DNA of 64,000 nucleotides from Symbiodinium natans (Eukaryota; Sar; Dinophyceae; Suessiales; Symbiodiniaceae): NCBI GenBank assembly GCA_905221605.1, contig CAJNDS010002546.1, positions 1,143,044 to 1,207,043 of the forward strand, read 5' to 3'. Shown piece by piece: positions 1 to 9,783 of this stretch (position 1 is its first letter; each line of letters starts with the position of its first letter). The notes under the pieces were generated by a model. It saw only the letters and a program-made list of their open reading frames with translations, ran no database searches and was not told where the DNA came from. The position numbers and the translations under genes were made by a program.

Positions 1-186
1 CTTCAGGAATCTTTTTCAGAGAACGCCTTTGGGACATTATTGGGGCCCTTCGATATCCCCCCTTATCGGGATGAAAGAGGATGATATTCAGGAACTTGGG
101 CCATGTTTACAATTCCCCTTATCAGGGGTTGAAGAGGACTATATAGGCATCTTTTTCAGAGGGCGTTTCGGGGGCATTCTGCACCC

Positions 187-258
187 CAAGCCCAAAAACC
201 CTAAACCCCGAACCCCAAACCCTAAACCCTAAACCCTAAACCCTAAACCCTAAACCCC
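187..258. repeat. Interstitial telomeric array, C-rich strand
   Basis: Degenerate then regular CCCTAAA units. This is the first of many internal arrays of the plant-type TTTAGGG telomere repeat. It runs directly into an intron-end module at 259. Confidence 0.9.
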
Positions 259-297
259 AGGAATCTTTTTCAGAGGGATTTGATGGGGCCATCCTAG
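259..297 (+). mobile_element. Introner-like 3' module (family H), copy 1
   Basis: The stretch reads GGAATCTTTTTCAGAGG, then a TTTGATGGGG-like part, then CCATCCTAG followed by G. Nearly the same 37-39 bp occurs at 33731-33767 and 59541-59579. In at least two of the three places it ends in AG exactly where an apparent exon begins. Looser fragments are at 1-25 and 147-165. Confidence 0.5.
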
Positions 298-375
298 GAA
301 CGCAGCAGCCGATGTGGCCGAAGTGGAGGATGAGTTCGAGGAGCTGGACATGGAAGACGAGGAGGAGGAGGAGCT
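298..375 (+). CDS. Candidate internal exon, acidic, unknown protein
   Basis: An open stretch follows a CTAG acceptor. One frame gives about 25 residues, mostly Ala, Asp and Glu, ending in a run of five Glu. It stops abruptly at a GGTTTAGGG telomeric array. It may belong to the same gene as the AAA ATPase exons downstream, since strand and spacing fit, but I see no conserved motif and phase cannot be checked. The acidic run could also be low-complexity chance. Confidence 0.3.
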
Positions 376-524
376 GGGTTTAGGGTTTAGGGTTTAGGGT
401 TTAGACAATGCTGGCAGTCATCAAGTCCGGTTTCAAAAACGGGTTTAGGGTTTAGGGTTTAGGGGTTAGGGTTTAGGGTTTAGGTTTTGGGGTTTTAGGG
501 TTTAGGGTTTTAGGGTTTTAGGGT
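376..524. repeat. Interstitial telomeric arrays, G-rich strand
   Basis: Two blocks of TTTAGGG with TTTTAGGG and TTTGGGG variants (376-404 and 441-524). They are split by 36 bp of unique sequence. They start directly after the putative exon at 298-375. Confidence 0.9.
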
Positions 525-701
525 TCCAAGCCCGAAACTCATCGGCCTCTGAAGCACCTCCCAACACACACACACCTCCAACGCATCTTCGAGGATCACG
601 CCCCCCCCCCCCCCCCCTCCCCCAAGAAGGAAGAAGCAATGAACAAGTCACACACACCAAGCACAAAACCAAGCAAAGTTTGAAAGAGAGCCCTGGGCGA
701 A
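525..701. other. No gene seen
   Basis: A short spacer with a CA-rich stretch and a C homopolymer near 600-617. I see no coding signal. Confidence 0.5.
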
Positions 702-788
702 ACCCCAAACCCTAAACCCTAACCCCTAAAACGTGATGAAACCCTACACCCTAAGCCCTAAACCCTAAACCCTAAACCCTAAACCTTA
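702..788. repeat. Interstitial telomeric array, C-rich strand
   Basis: CCCTAAA and CCCTAAG units with a short interruption near 730. The orientation is opposite to the array at 376-524, so the putative intron 376-803 has complementary telomeric arrays near its two ends and could fold back on itself. Confidence 0.9.
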
Positions 789-803
789 AGCCCCCCAATT
801 CAG

Positions 804-909
804 GAGCTGGAGAGATCTGAGAAGAAGTCCAGCGACTCCGTTGAGCACTTGGCAGCTGCCATCGGCAGGCTCGGTGGCAGTGGCTCCTGTGCTGTTCAGT
901 TTGCTTTGG
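804..909 (+). CDS. Candidate internal exon, unknown protein
   Basis: It follows an AATTCAG acceptor and ends at G|GTAGGG, where the next telomeric array begins. The open frame has about 35 residues, charged at first (E, K, S) and then small and hydrophobic. No stop interrupts it. It may be an upstream exon of the AAA ATPase, but its phase does not fit directly onto the exon at 1334, so another exon or a different donor would be needed. Confidence 0.35.
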
Positions 910-1171
910 GTAGGGTTTAGGGTTTAGGGTTTAGGGTTTAGGGTTTAGGGTTTAGGGTTTGGGGTTTGGGGTTTGGGGTTTGGGGTTTGGGGTTTGGGGT
1001 TTGGGGTTTGGGGTTTGGGGTTTGGGGTTTGGGGTTTGGGGTTTGGGGTTTAGGGTTTAGGGTTGAGGGTTGAGGGTTGAGGGTTGAGGGTTTAGGGTTG
1101 AGGGTTGAGGGTTTAGGGTTTAGGGTTGTAGGTTGTAGGGTTTAGGGTTTCGGGTTTGGGGTTTAGGGTTT
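910..1171. repeat. Long telomere-like array with TTTGGGG and TTGAGGG variants
   Basis: Begins as TTTAGGG, changes to about a dozen TTTGGGG units (roughly 955-1049), then to TTGAGGG, TTGTAGG and TTTCGGG. The stepwise variant blocks suggest local amplification of single variant units. It fills the putative intron upstream of the exon at 1334. Confidence 0.9.
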
Positions 1172-1333
1172 TGTCAAGTAAGTTGCCCTACGACCTGTGC
1201 GTACTCTTGGTGTCAAAACTTTCGTGCCTCTTCGGCGGAATGGTGGCGGGGTTCTTGCACCTCCCTTGTCAAGTCTCTCAACAGCCGAGGTGGTGACGGG
1301 CAGACCACCACCTTCTCAGGCCGCCTCTTGCAG

Positions 1334-2001
1334 GATGCCGATGAGCTGAACCTCTCAGGGGTCCTGAACGTCTTGGATGGGGTTGTGGCGGCCTGGCAGC
1401 ATAGGTTTCCGAAAATTCGGGGTGCCTCAGTAAGGGATCCTTATCAGAGGGGATCCTTCTATCGGTGGTTCCCTATGTTCGGAAACCCCGTAAAATCTAC
1501 GCAGCGCGGGTGGTCGACTTTAAAGCTTGCGCTTGGGCACATGTTCAATGGACCCACTAGAGCAACAACTCCCACAGAATCCCTACAGTAGTCTTTCGAA
1601 CCAGCCGGTTGCAGACATGGAGCCCACGCTATCTTATCGTGATGCCCTGATGGCTCGCCCTGCCGCTGTAGTGACTTCTGTGGGACTAAAGTGCCCAGGA
1701 CTCTCCCGGCCGCATCCTCATCATGACCACGAACCACCCCGAGAAGCTGGACCCTGCCCTCATCCGTCCCGGCCGCATCAACTTCGCCATCGAGCTCGGG
1801 TACATGAAGGGCGACTGCCTCTGCGAGCTCGCGGCGCGGCTCATGGGGGAGGAGCTCACCGAGTCCCAGAAGGAAACTGCCTGTGACATCGCCTTGAAAG
1901 GGAAGGTCACGCCCGCGAAGGTGGAGCAGTGCTGCGCCGAGGCCACCTCCGTGGAGGGCCTGCTGGCGGCGCTGAAGAAGATCGCGGAGGAGGTGAAATA
2001 A
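1334..2001 (+). CDS. BCS1-like AAA ATPase, C-terminal exons
   Basis: Two exons, 1334-1387 and 1699-2001, join in frame over a GC-AG intron (1388-1698). Across the junction the product has the family signature: NLSGVLNVLDGVV, then GRILIMTTNHPEKLDPAL, then IRPGR. This covers the end of the AAA core, the sensor-1 Asn and the arginine-finger region of BCS1/AAA-type mitochondrial chaperones. The last exon encodes 100 residues and ends in a charged helical tail. BCS1 proteins are membrane AAA ATPases that move folded Rieske protein across the inner mitochondrial membrane; the role here is inferred from family only. Walker A and B exons are not recognisable upstream. They may lie outside the window, or the gene may be truncated by the telomeric arrays. 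Confidence 0.8.
1404..1487 (+). mobile_element. Introner-like TIR element (family C), copy 1
   Basis: Perfect 10-bp terminal inverted repeats, GGTTTCCGAA at 1404-1413 and TTCGGAAACC at 1478-1487. It sits inside the GC-AG intron of the AAA ATPase. The left part resembles the elements at 11890, 33983 and 34589. Confidence 0.65.
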
Positions 2002-2215
2002 GCCTCACAAATGCCCCCCGAATCCTGGTCCTAATATTCAGGACAGCGTTTGGGGGGGAAGGCCGATGTTCTGTTGCTCTGTGCTCTCATCACGTTTCAG
2101 ACGGTGTGCCCGTGCAGACTGGCGCGAAGAAGACATCACTTCAAATCGCAGAGATCTCATGGAAGCAGGAAAAAGAGAGCGAGCGGGATGGGCGGCCGGT
2201 GCTGGGAGCAAGTCA

Positions 2216-2427
2216 CCCTATACCCTAAACCCTGAACCCTAAACCCTAAACCCTAAGCCATCCTAAGCCCTAAGCCCTAAGCCCTAAGCCCTAAGCCCTA
2301 AGCCCTAAGCCCTAAGCCCTAAGCCCTAAGCCCTAAGCCCTAAGCCCTAAGCCCTAAGCCCTAAGCCCTAAGCCCTAAGCCCTAAACCCTAAACCCTAAA
2401 CCCTAAACCCTAAACCCTAAACCCTAA
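2216..2427. repeat. Telomeric array with CCCTAAG block, C-rich strand
   Basis: CCCTAAA units flank a central block of roughly eighteen CCCTAAG units. It lies just after the AAA ATPase stop codon, before the P450 cluster. 2428-2792 shows no gene. Confidence 0.9.
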
Positions 2428-2792
2428 GCAAGCAACCAGCAACAATTTTGCTCAGGGTACACGGTCACAGCTGGATGGCGAATCATGAGCGACCTTGGCC
2501 GGCTGCCTGTCAGGATTGCTGTATATTGCTTTGCCTGTGCAGGCATCGGTCGCCTGCTTCGCTGCACTTATACGGTTCTTGCCTCAGACTATCTTTTTCA
2601 GCAACGGCACATGTGCTGTCAGTGAGACTACCTGACAATGAGGTCTTGTGGGCGATCAGTCGAAACTCTGCAGATCTGATTTCGGTCGTGAGAAAAAGGC
2701 CGTGCCCGTAGTGTTTGGCAACAAGGGCTGCTGGCATGCTGAACAAGAAGTCCAGTGTTCATGCAATCACCATGGTACGTGGTGACTTTATA

Positions 2793-2806
2793 CATTTAGG
2801 CTCGAG
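2793..2806 (+). other. Relict spliced leader upstream of P450 copy 1
   Basis: CATTTAGGCTCGAG matches 12 of 14 bases of the 3' end of the dinoflagellate spliced leader (CATTTTGGCTCAAG). It lies 74 bp before the P450 start. Sequence similarity with the copy at 22199 begins close to this point, as expected for a reinserted trans-spliced mRNA. Confidence 0.6.
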
Positions 2807-2879
2807 CGCCGAGCGCAAGTAAGAAAGAAAGCAAGAACGAGCACAAGAGATTCGCGAGACCGACACTTTTGGCACCAAG

Positions 2880-5800
2880 ATGACTCTCGATTCCAGCTCC
2901 CCGGCAAGATCTCAAATAGTGGCTGCTTGTTTGCCTGTGGGCGGAGCAGTGGTCGTCCTAGGCGGCCTGGCGATCTGGAAGCGCAAGCAAGCATCCAAAG
3001 CTCGGGAGTCAGAGTCAGCAGAGTCGTTGCCTTTGCCTCCTCTTGTCTCAGGGGGCAGCTGGCTCTTCGGCCACTTGACAGAACTGGCGGGTGAGCAGCG
3101 CTATGACACCATCAAGGCTTGGGCTGAGAAGCACGGCTCGACCTTCCGCATTCGCTTGCCCTTGTGGCACAGAAGTGGCTTCCTGGGTCTGCAACGTGCG
3201 CACGGAGTAGTGGTCATGTCCAAGGAGGATCAGCTCAAGGGCCTGGGCGGCCACGAGAGCCCTTTCGAGGAGCGCACTTCCACGGATGTCATCTTCGGGA
3301 ACCTGATCTTCAGCGGCTTGACCATGGGCTGGCACAAGGGTGGGCACGACCATGCCCAGAGGAAGAAAGAGCTGCTGAAGGCCATGGCTCCGAAAGTGTT
3401 GAGGCAGCGGCTGCCGGAGCTCTTTGCTTGTGCCCAGGAGTTTTGCGACCGTGCGCAGCAGCAGGCGAGTGCTAGCGGCGGCAGCGTGGAGGTGCATGCG
3501 AATGAGGAGATGGTGCGCATCATCTGCGACATGTTTGCCAGCGCCCAGATGACGGGCTACCGCATGGGCTCCGTGTCGCGCGACGGGCCAGGCGACGCCT
3601 TCTTGAATGACATGGATGAGACCCTGAACTACTCTCTCAGCGCCACGGGATGGATGGGGTATCACCCCCTGAGCCGACTGTTCATCGGCCTCTCGGGCCT
3701 CCTTTCTCCCGCTGGCCGCCAAGCACGGGCGGCTCGAAACCGATTCTTCGAGACCGCTGCCACAATCCTGGCTGCACACGAGCAGAAGGAGGCAGATGGC
3801 CGCTACGATGAGAGGCGAGACGGCGTGAACATCGCGGGGGTGGTTGCAAAGCTTTACAAGCAGGGCAAGGTGTCACGCAGGGATTCTGTGTCCGACCTGG
3901 TGAACTACATCTTCAGCTCTCATGACACGGGTTTCGGCATGGCTTTCTGCGTACACGCTCTGTCTTCCAGGCCCGAGCTGCAGCAGGCGTTGCGCGAGGA
4001 ATTGGAGGTGGCCCTTGCAAGCTGCGGCGGCAGCGCCATGGACCTTGCAGCAGCTGACGCGGCGCTGTTCGTGTCGGCAGACGAGCGCCTGCCGCTTTTC
4101 AATGCCGTGCTCAAGGAGTCACTTCGTCTATGGCCGGCTCCACTGTGGCCTGGTACCTGTCCTTTGCTACCAACAGGTGGCTTGACTTGGCGGGAGTGCA
4201 CGAGGAGCAGCAGTCTCGGGGGCTTCCGGGTGCCCAAGGATTGGATGGTCTGCGTGCCCTTCTACCAGGCCCAGCGGGATTTGAGTACTTGGGGCAGCGA
4301 TGCGGAGGAGTTTCGGCCGGAGCGATGGCTGCAAGCGGGAGCAAACGTGCCAGCGGGTGCCTACACACCTTTCTCCAGTGGACTTCGCGCATGCCCTGGC
4401 ATGAACCTTGGAAACACTGTCCTGAGAGTAACTCTTGCCACTTTGCTCTTGCGGCATGACATTCTGCCCGCGCGAAATCCTAGGGACACCAGCATTTTGG
4501 CACTTTACCACGGCGGATTGCAGTGCGCCCTGCGGCCACAGGTGCGGGAAGAGCTGCCTTGCCTCATCAAATCGAAAGGCATGCAGCGTGAGCTCAAGGC
4601 TGCACCAAGGCCACCATCAGCTTTCGGCAACGGCCACAGCAAAGAATTGCACGACAAGCCCCTGCTGGTGCTGTACGGCTCCAACATGGGAACCTGTGAG
4701 GAGCTGGCAGACCGTTGGGTGAGTCTTGGTGAGATGCTAGGCATGCCTTGCAGCAAGGCGTCCTTGGCTGAGGCCATCAGCAGCGACGGCCCCGTGGATC
4801 TTCGTTCTGCTGGCACAGATTGTATTGTTGCGATCATCACCAGCACGTACAATGGCCAAGCCCCAGACAATGCGGTGGACTTCGAAAGATGGCTCGAGTC
4901 CGATGGGGCAAGCGCTACCGTTCGAAACCTTCGGTTCGCTTGCTTTGGCGTCGGCAACCGGCAGTGGACCAGCACCTTCTTGTCCTTCCCCAGACGTTTG
5001 CAAACTCGCCTGGAAGAGCTCGGCGCTGTGGCGCTGGTGCCCATGGGTGAGGGCGATGCGAATTCAGGGCAAGTGTCGTCAGCCTTCGATGCTTGGAATC
5101 GCTCTCTGTTTTCAGAAATCTTCAAGACTTTCAAGCTGCCCGTCCCTGCGGGCATCCAAGATTCTCTCAATCCAAGCTTCGAGGTCGCGCTGCATGTGGG
5201 CATGGAAGCCAGAGAGATCCAGGGTGGGGATGCAACGTTGATCTTGGAAGACGCGCTGGCGCGGGCCAAGGGCAGCTTCTTGAAGAACTGCCGGTCTTGG
5301 GTCACGCAGGTGAGCCTGAACACAGAGCTCCTCACGGACGAGGCAGTAGCTCAGGGGCGTTCCACCCGCCATATAGAGGTGGCCTTACCCGAAGGTCACA
5401 GCTACAGAGCCGGTGACCATCTCGGGGTATGGGGTGCCAATCCGGATGAGGTGGTAGCAGCTCACATGGACTACTTCCGTTTGCCTCATGATTCCGTTGT
5501 GTCTTTGTCTCTCCTCCGGCAGTCTGATGCATCATGCCTGGTGCCACTGCAGCGCAAGACTGACGTCTGGAGCACGCTTGCTTACTGCTTCGATCTGCAG
5601 CAGCCCGCAAGCATGGCGCAGATCGAAGTTCTTGCTCCTCTGGCTGCTTGCCCGGCAGAGAGAGCTGACTTGGAGCAACTTTCCAGCGATGCTGGATGTC
5701 ATGCGGCAAGGGTCCTGGCAGGCAAGCGCACGCTGTTGGAGATCCTCCAAGCTTACGGCTCCGTGAAGCTTCCGTTCGGGAAGTTCCTGGGAATGTTGCC

Positions 5801-6482
5801 CGCGATGAAGCCCAGGTTCTACTCCATTTCATCGTCCCCAATCAAGTGTCCGAACAGCTTAAGCATCACGGTGAGTGTAGTGGCAGGCACTACGCCGTCC
5901 GGCAGGAAGCACATTGGAGTCTGCTCGAACCACCTCAAAGAGCAGCCTCGATTACGGCCGGCAAGTGTAGGCCTGCCTGCTGATGCTGAGCATTACATGC
6001 CACTGATCCTGTTCGTGAAAGATTCTGGTGGTCTTTTCAGGTTGCCAGAGCCCAACGTGCCAGTCATCATGGTGGGACCTGGCACAGGTGTCGCTCCCAT
6101 GCGCGGCTTCCTGCAAGAGCGTGCTGCGCAGGGGGCCAGAGAAAACATCTTGTTCTTTGGCTGCCGTGACCGGCACGAGCTCCTTTACCAGAGTGAATTG
6201 GAGGAGTTGCAAGCTTCTGGATACCTGAAGCTGTTCGTTGCGCTTTCCAGGGAGCCTTCGGTACCTAAGACGTACGTTCAGAACCTCATCGAGCAAGAAA
6301 GCGATCTGGTAGTTGATTTCTTGCAGCGAGGCGCACGCATCTACGTGTGTGGGGATGCCTCCAGGATGGCGCCAGAGGTTCGTGCCACATTCCAGCGCGT
6401 TGCAGAGAAGATCGGATTGGGCGACTCCTTTGTGGCATCGATGGTGAAGCAAGGCCGCTACTGCGAAGACGTCTGGGCCTGA
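2880..6482 (+). CDS. Self-sufficient cytochrome P450-reductase fusion, membrane-anchored (copy 1)
   Basis: A 1200-residue intron-free protein in the P450 BM3 / CYP505 architecture. Order: N-terminal membrane helix (about residues 12-32, then KRKQ), P450 domain to about 540, FMN domain from about 595, FAD/NADPH reductase from about 800 to the end. Visible motifs: HDTG in helix I (348-351), ExxR at E413/R416, heme loop FSSGLRACPG with Cys505, FMN loop YGSNMGT (599-605), STYNG (about 655), FAD motif RFYSISSS (979), NADPH motif GPGTGVAP (1066), and C-terminal W1199 in EDVWA. The family passes electrons from NADPH through FAD and FMN to heme to hydroxylate fatty acids or other lipids; the substrate here is unknown. 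The membrane anchor is unlike the soluble bacterial and fungal fusions. Helix I has HDTG where most families have AGxxT. About two dozen residues differ from the copy at 22199. Confidence 0.95.
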   Translation: MTLDSSSPARSQIVAACLPVGGAVVVLGGLAIWKRKQASKARESESAESLPLPPLVSGGSWLFGHLTELAGEQRYDTIKAWAEKHGSTFRIRLPLWHRSGFLGLQRAHGVVVMSKEDQLKGLGGHESPFEERTSTDVIFGNLIFSGLTMGWHKGGHDHAQRKKELLKAMAPKVLRQRLPELFACAQEFCDRAQQQASASGGSVEVHANEEMVRIICDMFASAQMTGYRMGSVSRDGPGDAFLNDMDETLNYSLSATGWMGYHPLSRLFIGLSGLLSPAGRQARAARNRFFETAATILAAHEQKEADGRYDERRDGVNIAGVVAKLYKQGKVSRRDSVSDLVNYIFSSHDTGFGMAFCVHALSSRPELQQALREELEVALASCGGSAMDLAAADAALFVSADERLPLFNAVLKESLRLWPAPLWPGTCPLLPTGGLTWRECTRSSSLGGFRVPKDWMVCVPFYQAQRDLSTWGSDAEEFRPERWLQAGANVPAGAYTPFSSGLRACPGMNLGNTVLRVTLATLLLRHDILPARNPRDTSILALYHGGLQCALRPQVREELPCLIKSKGMQRELKAAPRPPSAFGNGHSKELHDKPLLVLYGSNMGTCEELADRWVSLGEMLGMPCSKASLAEAISSDGPVDLRSAGTDCIVAIITSTYNGQAPDNAVDFERWLESDGASATVRNLRFACFGVGNRQWTSTFLSFPRRLQTRLEELGAVALVPMGEGDANSGQVSSAFDAWNRSLFSEIFKTFKLPVPAGIQDSLNPSFEVALHVGMEAREIQGGDATLILEDALARAKGSFLKNCRSWVTQVSLNTELLTDEAVAQGRSTRHIEVALPEGHSYRAGDHLGVWGANPDEVVAAHMDYFRLPHDSVVSLSLLRQSDASCLVPLQRKTDVWSTLAYCFDLQQPASMAQIEVLAPLAACPAERADLEQLSSDAGCHAARVLAGKRTLLEILQAYGSVKLPFGKFLGMLPAMKPRFYSISSSPIKCPNSLSITVSVVAGTTPSGRKHIGVCSNHLKEQPRLRPASVGLPADAEHYMPLILFVKDSGGLFRLPEPNVPVIMVGPGTGVAPMRGFLQERAAQGARENILFFGCRDRHELLYQSELEELQASGYLKLFVALSREPSVPKTYVQNLIEQESDLVVDFLQRGARIYVCGDASRMAPEVRATFQRVAEKIGLGDSFVASMVKQGRYCEDVWA

Positions 6483-6641
6483 CAGCTTTCGAACAAGGAA
6501 GCTCAAGAATTCAAAAGAAAAGACATACGGGCTGTCTGTGTTGGCAGCTCTTGCTTGTACAGAGGTCCTCAAACTGCACGGACTTCTTGCATACCTGGGC
6601 CTGATTTTAATTGATTGGAGATGACCGATTCAGCATCTCAC

Positions 6642-6810
6642 TTCTGCTTGTAAAGAGCCGTCAGGGCGTGATGGATGCATTTGAAGAGTGGGAGTTTACC
6701 TTGTACAGGCACCGATCAGCCCTTCAACGGCACGATTGCAGAGCTTCTGTACAGCTTGCCAGCTTGCTCCGAGTCCGATGCGAGTCTGTGGCATACTGTT
6801 GTATTCCAGG
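6642..6810 (+). repeat. Shared 3'-flanking module, copy 1
   Basis: Begins TTGTAAAGAGCC and contains TTGTACAGGCACCGATC and CTGTACAGCTTGC. It recurs after the chimeric P450 (18200), after the hydrolase-transporter fusion (21568) and after P450 copy 3 (25960). A further TTGTACAG lies between the P450 stop codon and this module. Confidence 0.8.
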
Positions 6811-6986
6811 TCATCCAGGAGTTCACAAGTGTTTTCTGCTCCTGCCTGAACGATAGCTACTGCAGCTACTCCGGAGCTAAATTTCCATTCGAAGAGCATG
6901 TTAGTATCTGATGTCGCCACGACCCAGCCTGCCGGGCTGTGCATGGCTGTGCATGCACGTGAGTCGCGCGTGCATGCTGGTGCGCT

Positions 6987-7000
6987 GCCATTTTGGCTCA
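6987..7000 (+). other. Spliced-leader-like 14-mer
   Basis: GCCATTTTGGCTCA is a perfect 14-base match to the dinoflagellate spliced leader, followed by TG instead of AG. It lies about 500 bp after the P450 stop codon, in flanking sequence shared with the third copy (26415-26428). No GT donor or Sm site follows, so it is not a spliced-leader RNA gene as it stands. Confidence 0.55.
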
Positions 7001-7248
7001 TGTTGCGCGCGAGGGGAAAGAGGAGAAGTGTTGTCTTGGGCAGTTCAATTCCTGGCACTGAACTGAGGCGGCCGCACGAAGCTCCTTGCATGGGCGCATT
7101 ATATGGTGAGGCCGACCTCCGGTGAAAGCAGGGTTGGGATCGAGCCCCGAATGCCCCGACTGTGGGAGGCGTCTAGGGCTGCCGGCAGATGGGTCAGCAA
7201 GCGCGTGCCACGATTCTATCACATGATCATTGTTTTTTTCACGGTCAT

Positions 7249-7314
<66 letters not shown>
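7249..7314. repeat. (TC)n(TG)n microsatellite
   Basis: A TC dinucleotide run passes straight into a TG run. Overlapping open frames on both strands are products of the repeat. Confidence 0.95.
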
Positions 7315-7316
<2 letters not shown>

Positions 7317-8586
7317 GTGCTTCCCTTGGCATGGAACTTGGGACCCACGAAGCCGAAGAGTTGAGACAAATGGGGAGCTACAGATCTGCTCGTCGATGAA
7401 GGCATCATGGAGGCCTTGTTGACTCGACCGGATGCAAAGCCGTGCTCTGTATTGTGTGGTCTCGCTCACACCTCTTGGTATCTAGGGCGATTGGTGGTGG
7501 TCGAGGTGTGAATGGCAAGCGTGGGCATAAGCAATGTGAAGGTTGTCTGTGGAGGAAAGCTAAACGTGCAATCCTTGTTGGAACCGTCAGCAGACTGACC
7601 ATACCTGCACACACCAGTGAACATCAGTGAACATGGAAGGCCCGCAAAGGCGTGAACGTGCCTGACTGCGAGATCGATTGCGCCGACCTCGCGGAGAAGG
7701 CGCCCGCGATTGTCGCCGAGTTGTTTCTCCGGCGATTCGTTGGAAACTTTGTGGCGGGGCTACCTTGCAATGGTTGCTTGTGGGGACATTCACTGTTCCA
7801 TCTTGGCTGTCTGGCACTTCTGCTGTACCTCTCTCAGGTGTCATTTGCCCGGGCTCAGGAACTTAATGGACCGACTGAAGGTTCGACAGTCTCAGCGTTC
7901 GAGAGTGGGTTGTTTTTGGGTGGTCGGGGAGGGGGGGGGGGGCTTTTCAACCTACACGGGGGCCCTACAGCCCTAAAGTAGGACAACCGCCCCGCAAGAA
8001 TGCGTTCTCGAAGCATGCCGCACTCGAAGGCCGTGATAAACATGGAGGGTATCATTGATAAGTCTCAGGCCCCCATGGTGCCTGCAAGCCTGAGCCTGAT
8101 ACTCACCTTGCTGGTCCTCCAGTCCTCTGTCCGAGATGGGCAATGGCTCAATTCTGATGCTCTTTCCGCTAAAATCTACTACGGCGGCTGGTGGCCCCGG
8201 TGAGGGGCACGGACCTTTCGAGCTCACCTTCATGTTCACCTTCCTGGCGAAATTGCAAAGGATGGCGAAGCCCGCACGTTTCCCACGGCTCTTCGTCTTC
8301 TACAGATCAGCTGCCCCGGCTCTTGGGCAGTGATCGCAGTGATCCGAAGGGCATCGGGCTCAACGGGAGGGGCCCCCAAAAGAGGGCCCCCTGAGTCGTG
8401 GAGATGGAGGAACTGACCGATTCAACAGAACAACAGCCTCCGAGTCAAGGCACCACTCTTTCTCTGTCTCTCTGTCTCTCTGCCTCTCTGCCTCTCTGCC
8501 TCTCTGTTCTCTCTTCTATGCGCCACATAGCTCATCACTGCTGCCTGCTCGCTGCTGTCTTTGCCATGGGGGTTTTCGTTCTCGTC
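7315..8586. other. No gene supported
   Basis: Short open frames only, none with a recognisable family. It contains a G homopolymer near 7928-7941 and a CTCTCTGC-type repeat at 8459-8513. Part may be 5' flank of the secreted gene that follows. Confidence 0.5.
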
Positions 8587-8597
8587 TTTGGCTCAAG
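8587..8597 (+). other. Relict spliced leader, partial
   Basis: TTTGGCTCAAG is the last 11 bases of the dinoflagellate spliced leader. It lies 86 bp before the ATG at 8683, which opens a signal-peptide-like sequence. An 11-mer match could be chance; its position supports it. Confidence 0.45.
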
Positions 8598-8682
8598 CCT
8601 GAAGACCTTGCAGTGCGGTTACGACGGTTACGCGCAGCTTCCGTGCCCGGCCTCCTCGGCCCAGCCTCCTCGCTGTCGCGAA

Positions 8683-9230
8683 ATGCTCCACGTGCTGTGG
8701 TGGTACCTGCTCTTGGTGCGACTTCAGCTCGCAGTGAGCGAGTCTTGCGACAGTAGCGATGGCGGCAGCGAGAGCAGTTTCGTGGCTTTGCCTCCCCGAA
8801 CTCGCCGATGCCTTGCGGCTAACTTCAAATTCCCTGACCTCAAGCGGCTCGCAGAGTCAGGAGACGGGAGACAAAGCCTTCCTCCTTTTTGTTTTTTGAA
8901 AGTCGTCATTCTCCCTGATGATTCCCCTCTATGAGGTCAAGTGATTACGTTTTTTTTTGGTCTGAGGTTTTGGTTATTTAGTTATGTGTCTAAAACTTCT
9001 TCAGGACACTTTCGTGAGGTGTGGGGGTCATCTGAAGAGATGGAGCAGTGGTTTCGTGAGCACTTTGCCTGCAGGCGTTCTGGTCTGCTTCAAGAGTCAA
9101 TGCAATTTGATGTGGCCAACTTTGCCAACGTCGCCAAAGCCATGACGAAGCTTGGCTGGCCCCGAATGTGACTTACATGGGTTGGGCTTTGCACAAGATG
9201 CACAAGTACACCCCAAGCAAAGACGAAAGG
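8683..9230 (+). CDS. Candidate 5' exons of a secreted protein
   Basis: The ATG at 8683 opens a hydrophobic signal-like segment (MLHVLWWYLLLVRLQLAVS) followed by a Ser/Asp-rich stretch, in frame to about 8870. A second open stretch starts after a CTTCAG acceptor (exon from 9005). It carries an aromatic and acidic segment and reaches a GT donor at 9231. Its reading frame shifts by one base near 9165, so there is either a small extra intron, a sequence error or decay. These pieces lie just upstream of the endotoxin-like exons on the same strand and are probably the N-terminal part of that gene, but the splice pattern cannot be settled by eye. 9231-9783 shows no other coding signal. Confidence 0.4.
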
Positions 9231-9783
9231 GTACCTGCATCTTCGACTGTCGCTTTTCACATTTTCTGTTTCCCAATCCTGACTCTCTTTGGGAGATGCG
9301 AAAGTGGAGATGATGAAGAAGTACTGTGCAAACGTAAGAAATTCAGTTCATGCGCTCAAGCTTGAGCGCCTGCCGTGAACAATGCAACGCAGCACGTCCC
9401 AAGCGTGGTGCCTGCCACACGAACGCGAGCACCATGATCCGATATGATCCCGGGCATGCCTGCACCCGCTGCGCTCGCAGCCCTTCTTGCAGCCCCTCCC
9501 GATTTGAGTAGTCCGATTATACACTATATAGCCCTGGCATGTGCTAGATACATGATGCTTTAGATCAGCCTGTACTGTATCATATCCTGTTATAGAAGCC
9601 ATGTAACTCAAGGCAATTGGTGCGCTTTCGTCAAGCCTCAGAGCTCTGCTTGGCTCCTCTGCTCTTCCTTCTTCTACTCCCCTCGTCACTTTAGTCCTCC
9701 GTTCTCTTTTTCTTTTCTCTTTTTAACACGCTTCCGTGCTGTAGCTTGCGCGTTGTTTGCGGCTTCTGGACTCCACTCTTCAG

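Noticed and set aside
3048-3779. 243-codon minus-strand open frame inside P450 copy 1, with an equivalent in copy 3
   Set aside because: Antisense shadow of a GC-rich coding region; no family features, and the sense frame has full P450 motifs.
4505-5335. 276-codon minus-strand open frame, repeated at 23824-24654
   Set aside because: Also an antisense shadow; conserved only because the sense gene is duplicated.
7125-7200. tRNA-like stretch (GGGATCGAGCCCC)
   Set aside because: No cloverleaf could be built around it by eye; no rRNA or tRNA gene is supported in the window.
7249-7314. Open frames over the TC/TG microsatellite
   Set aside because: Repeat-derived on both strands.
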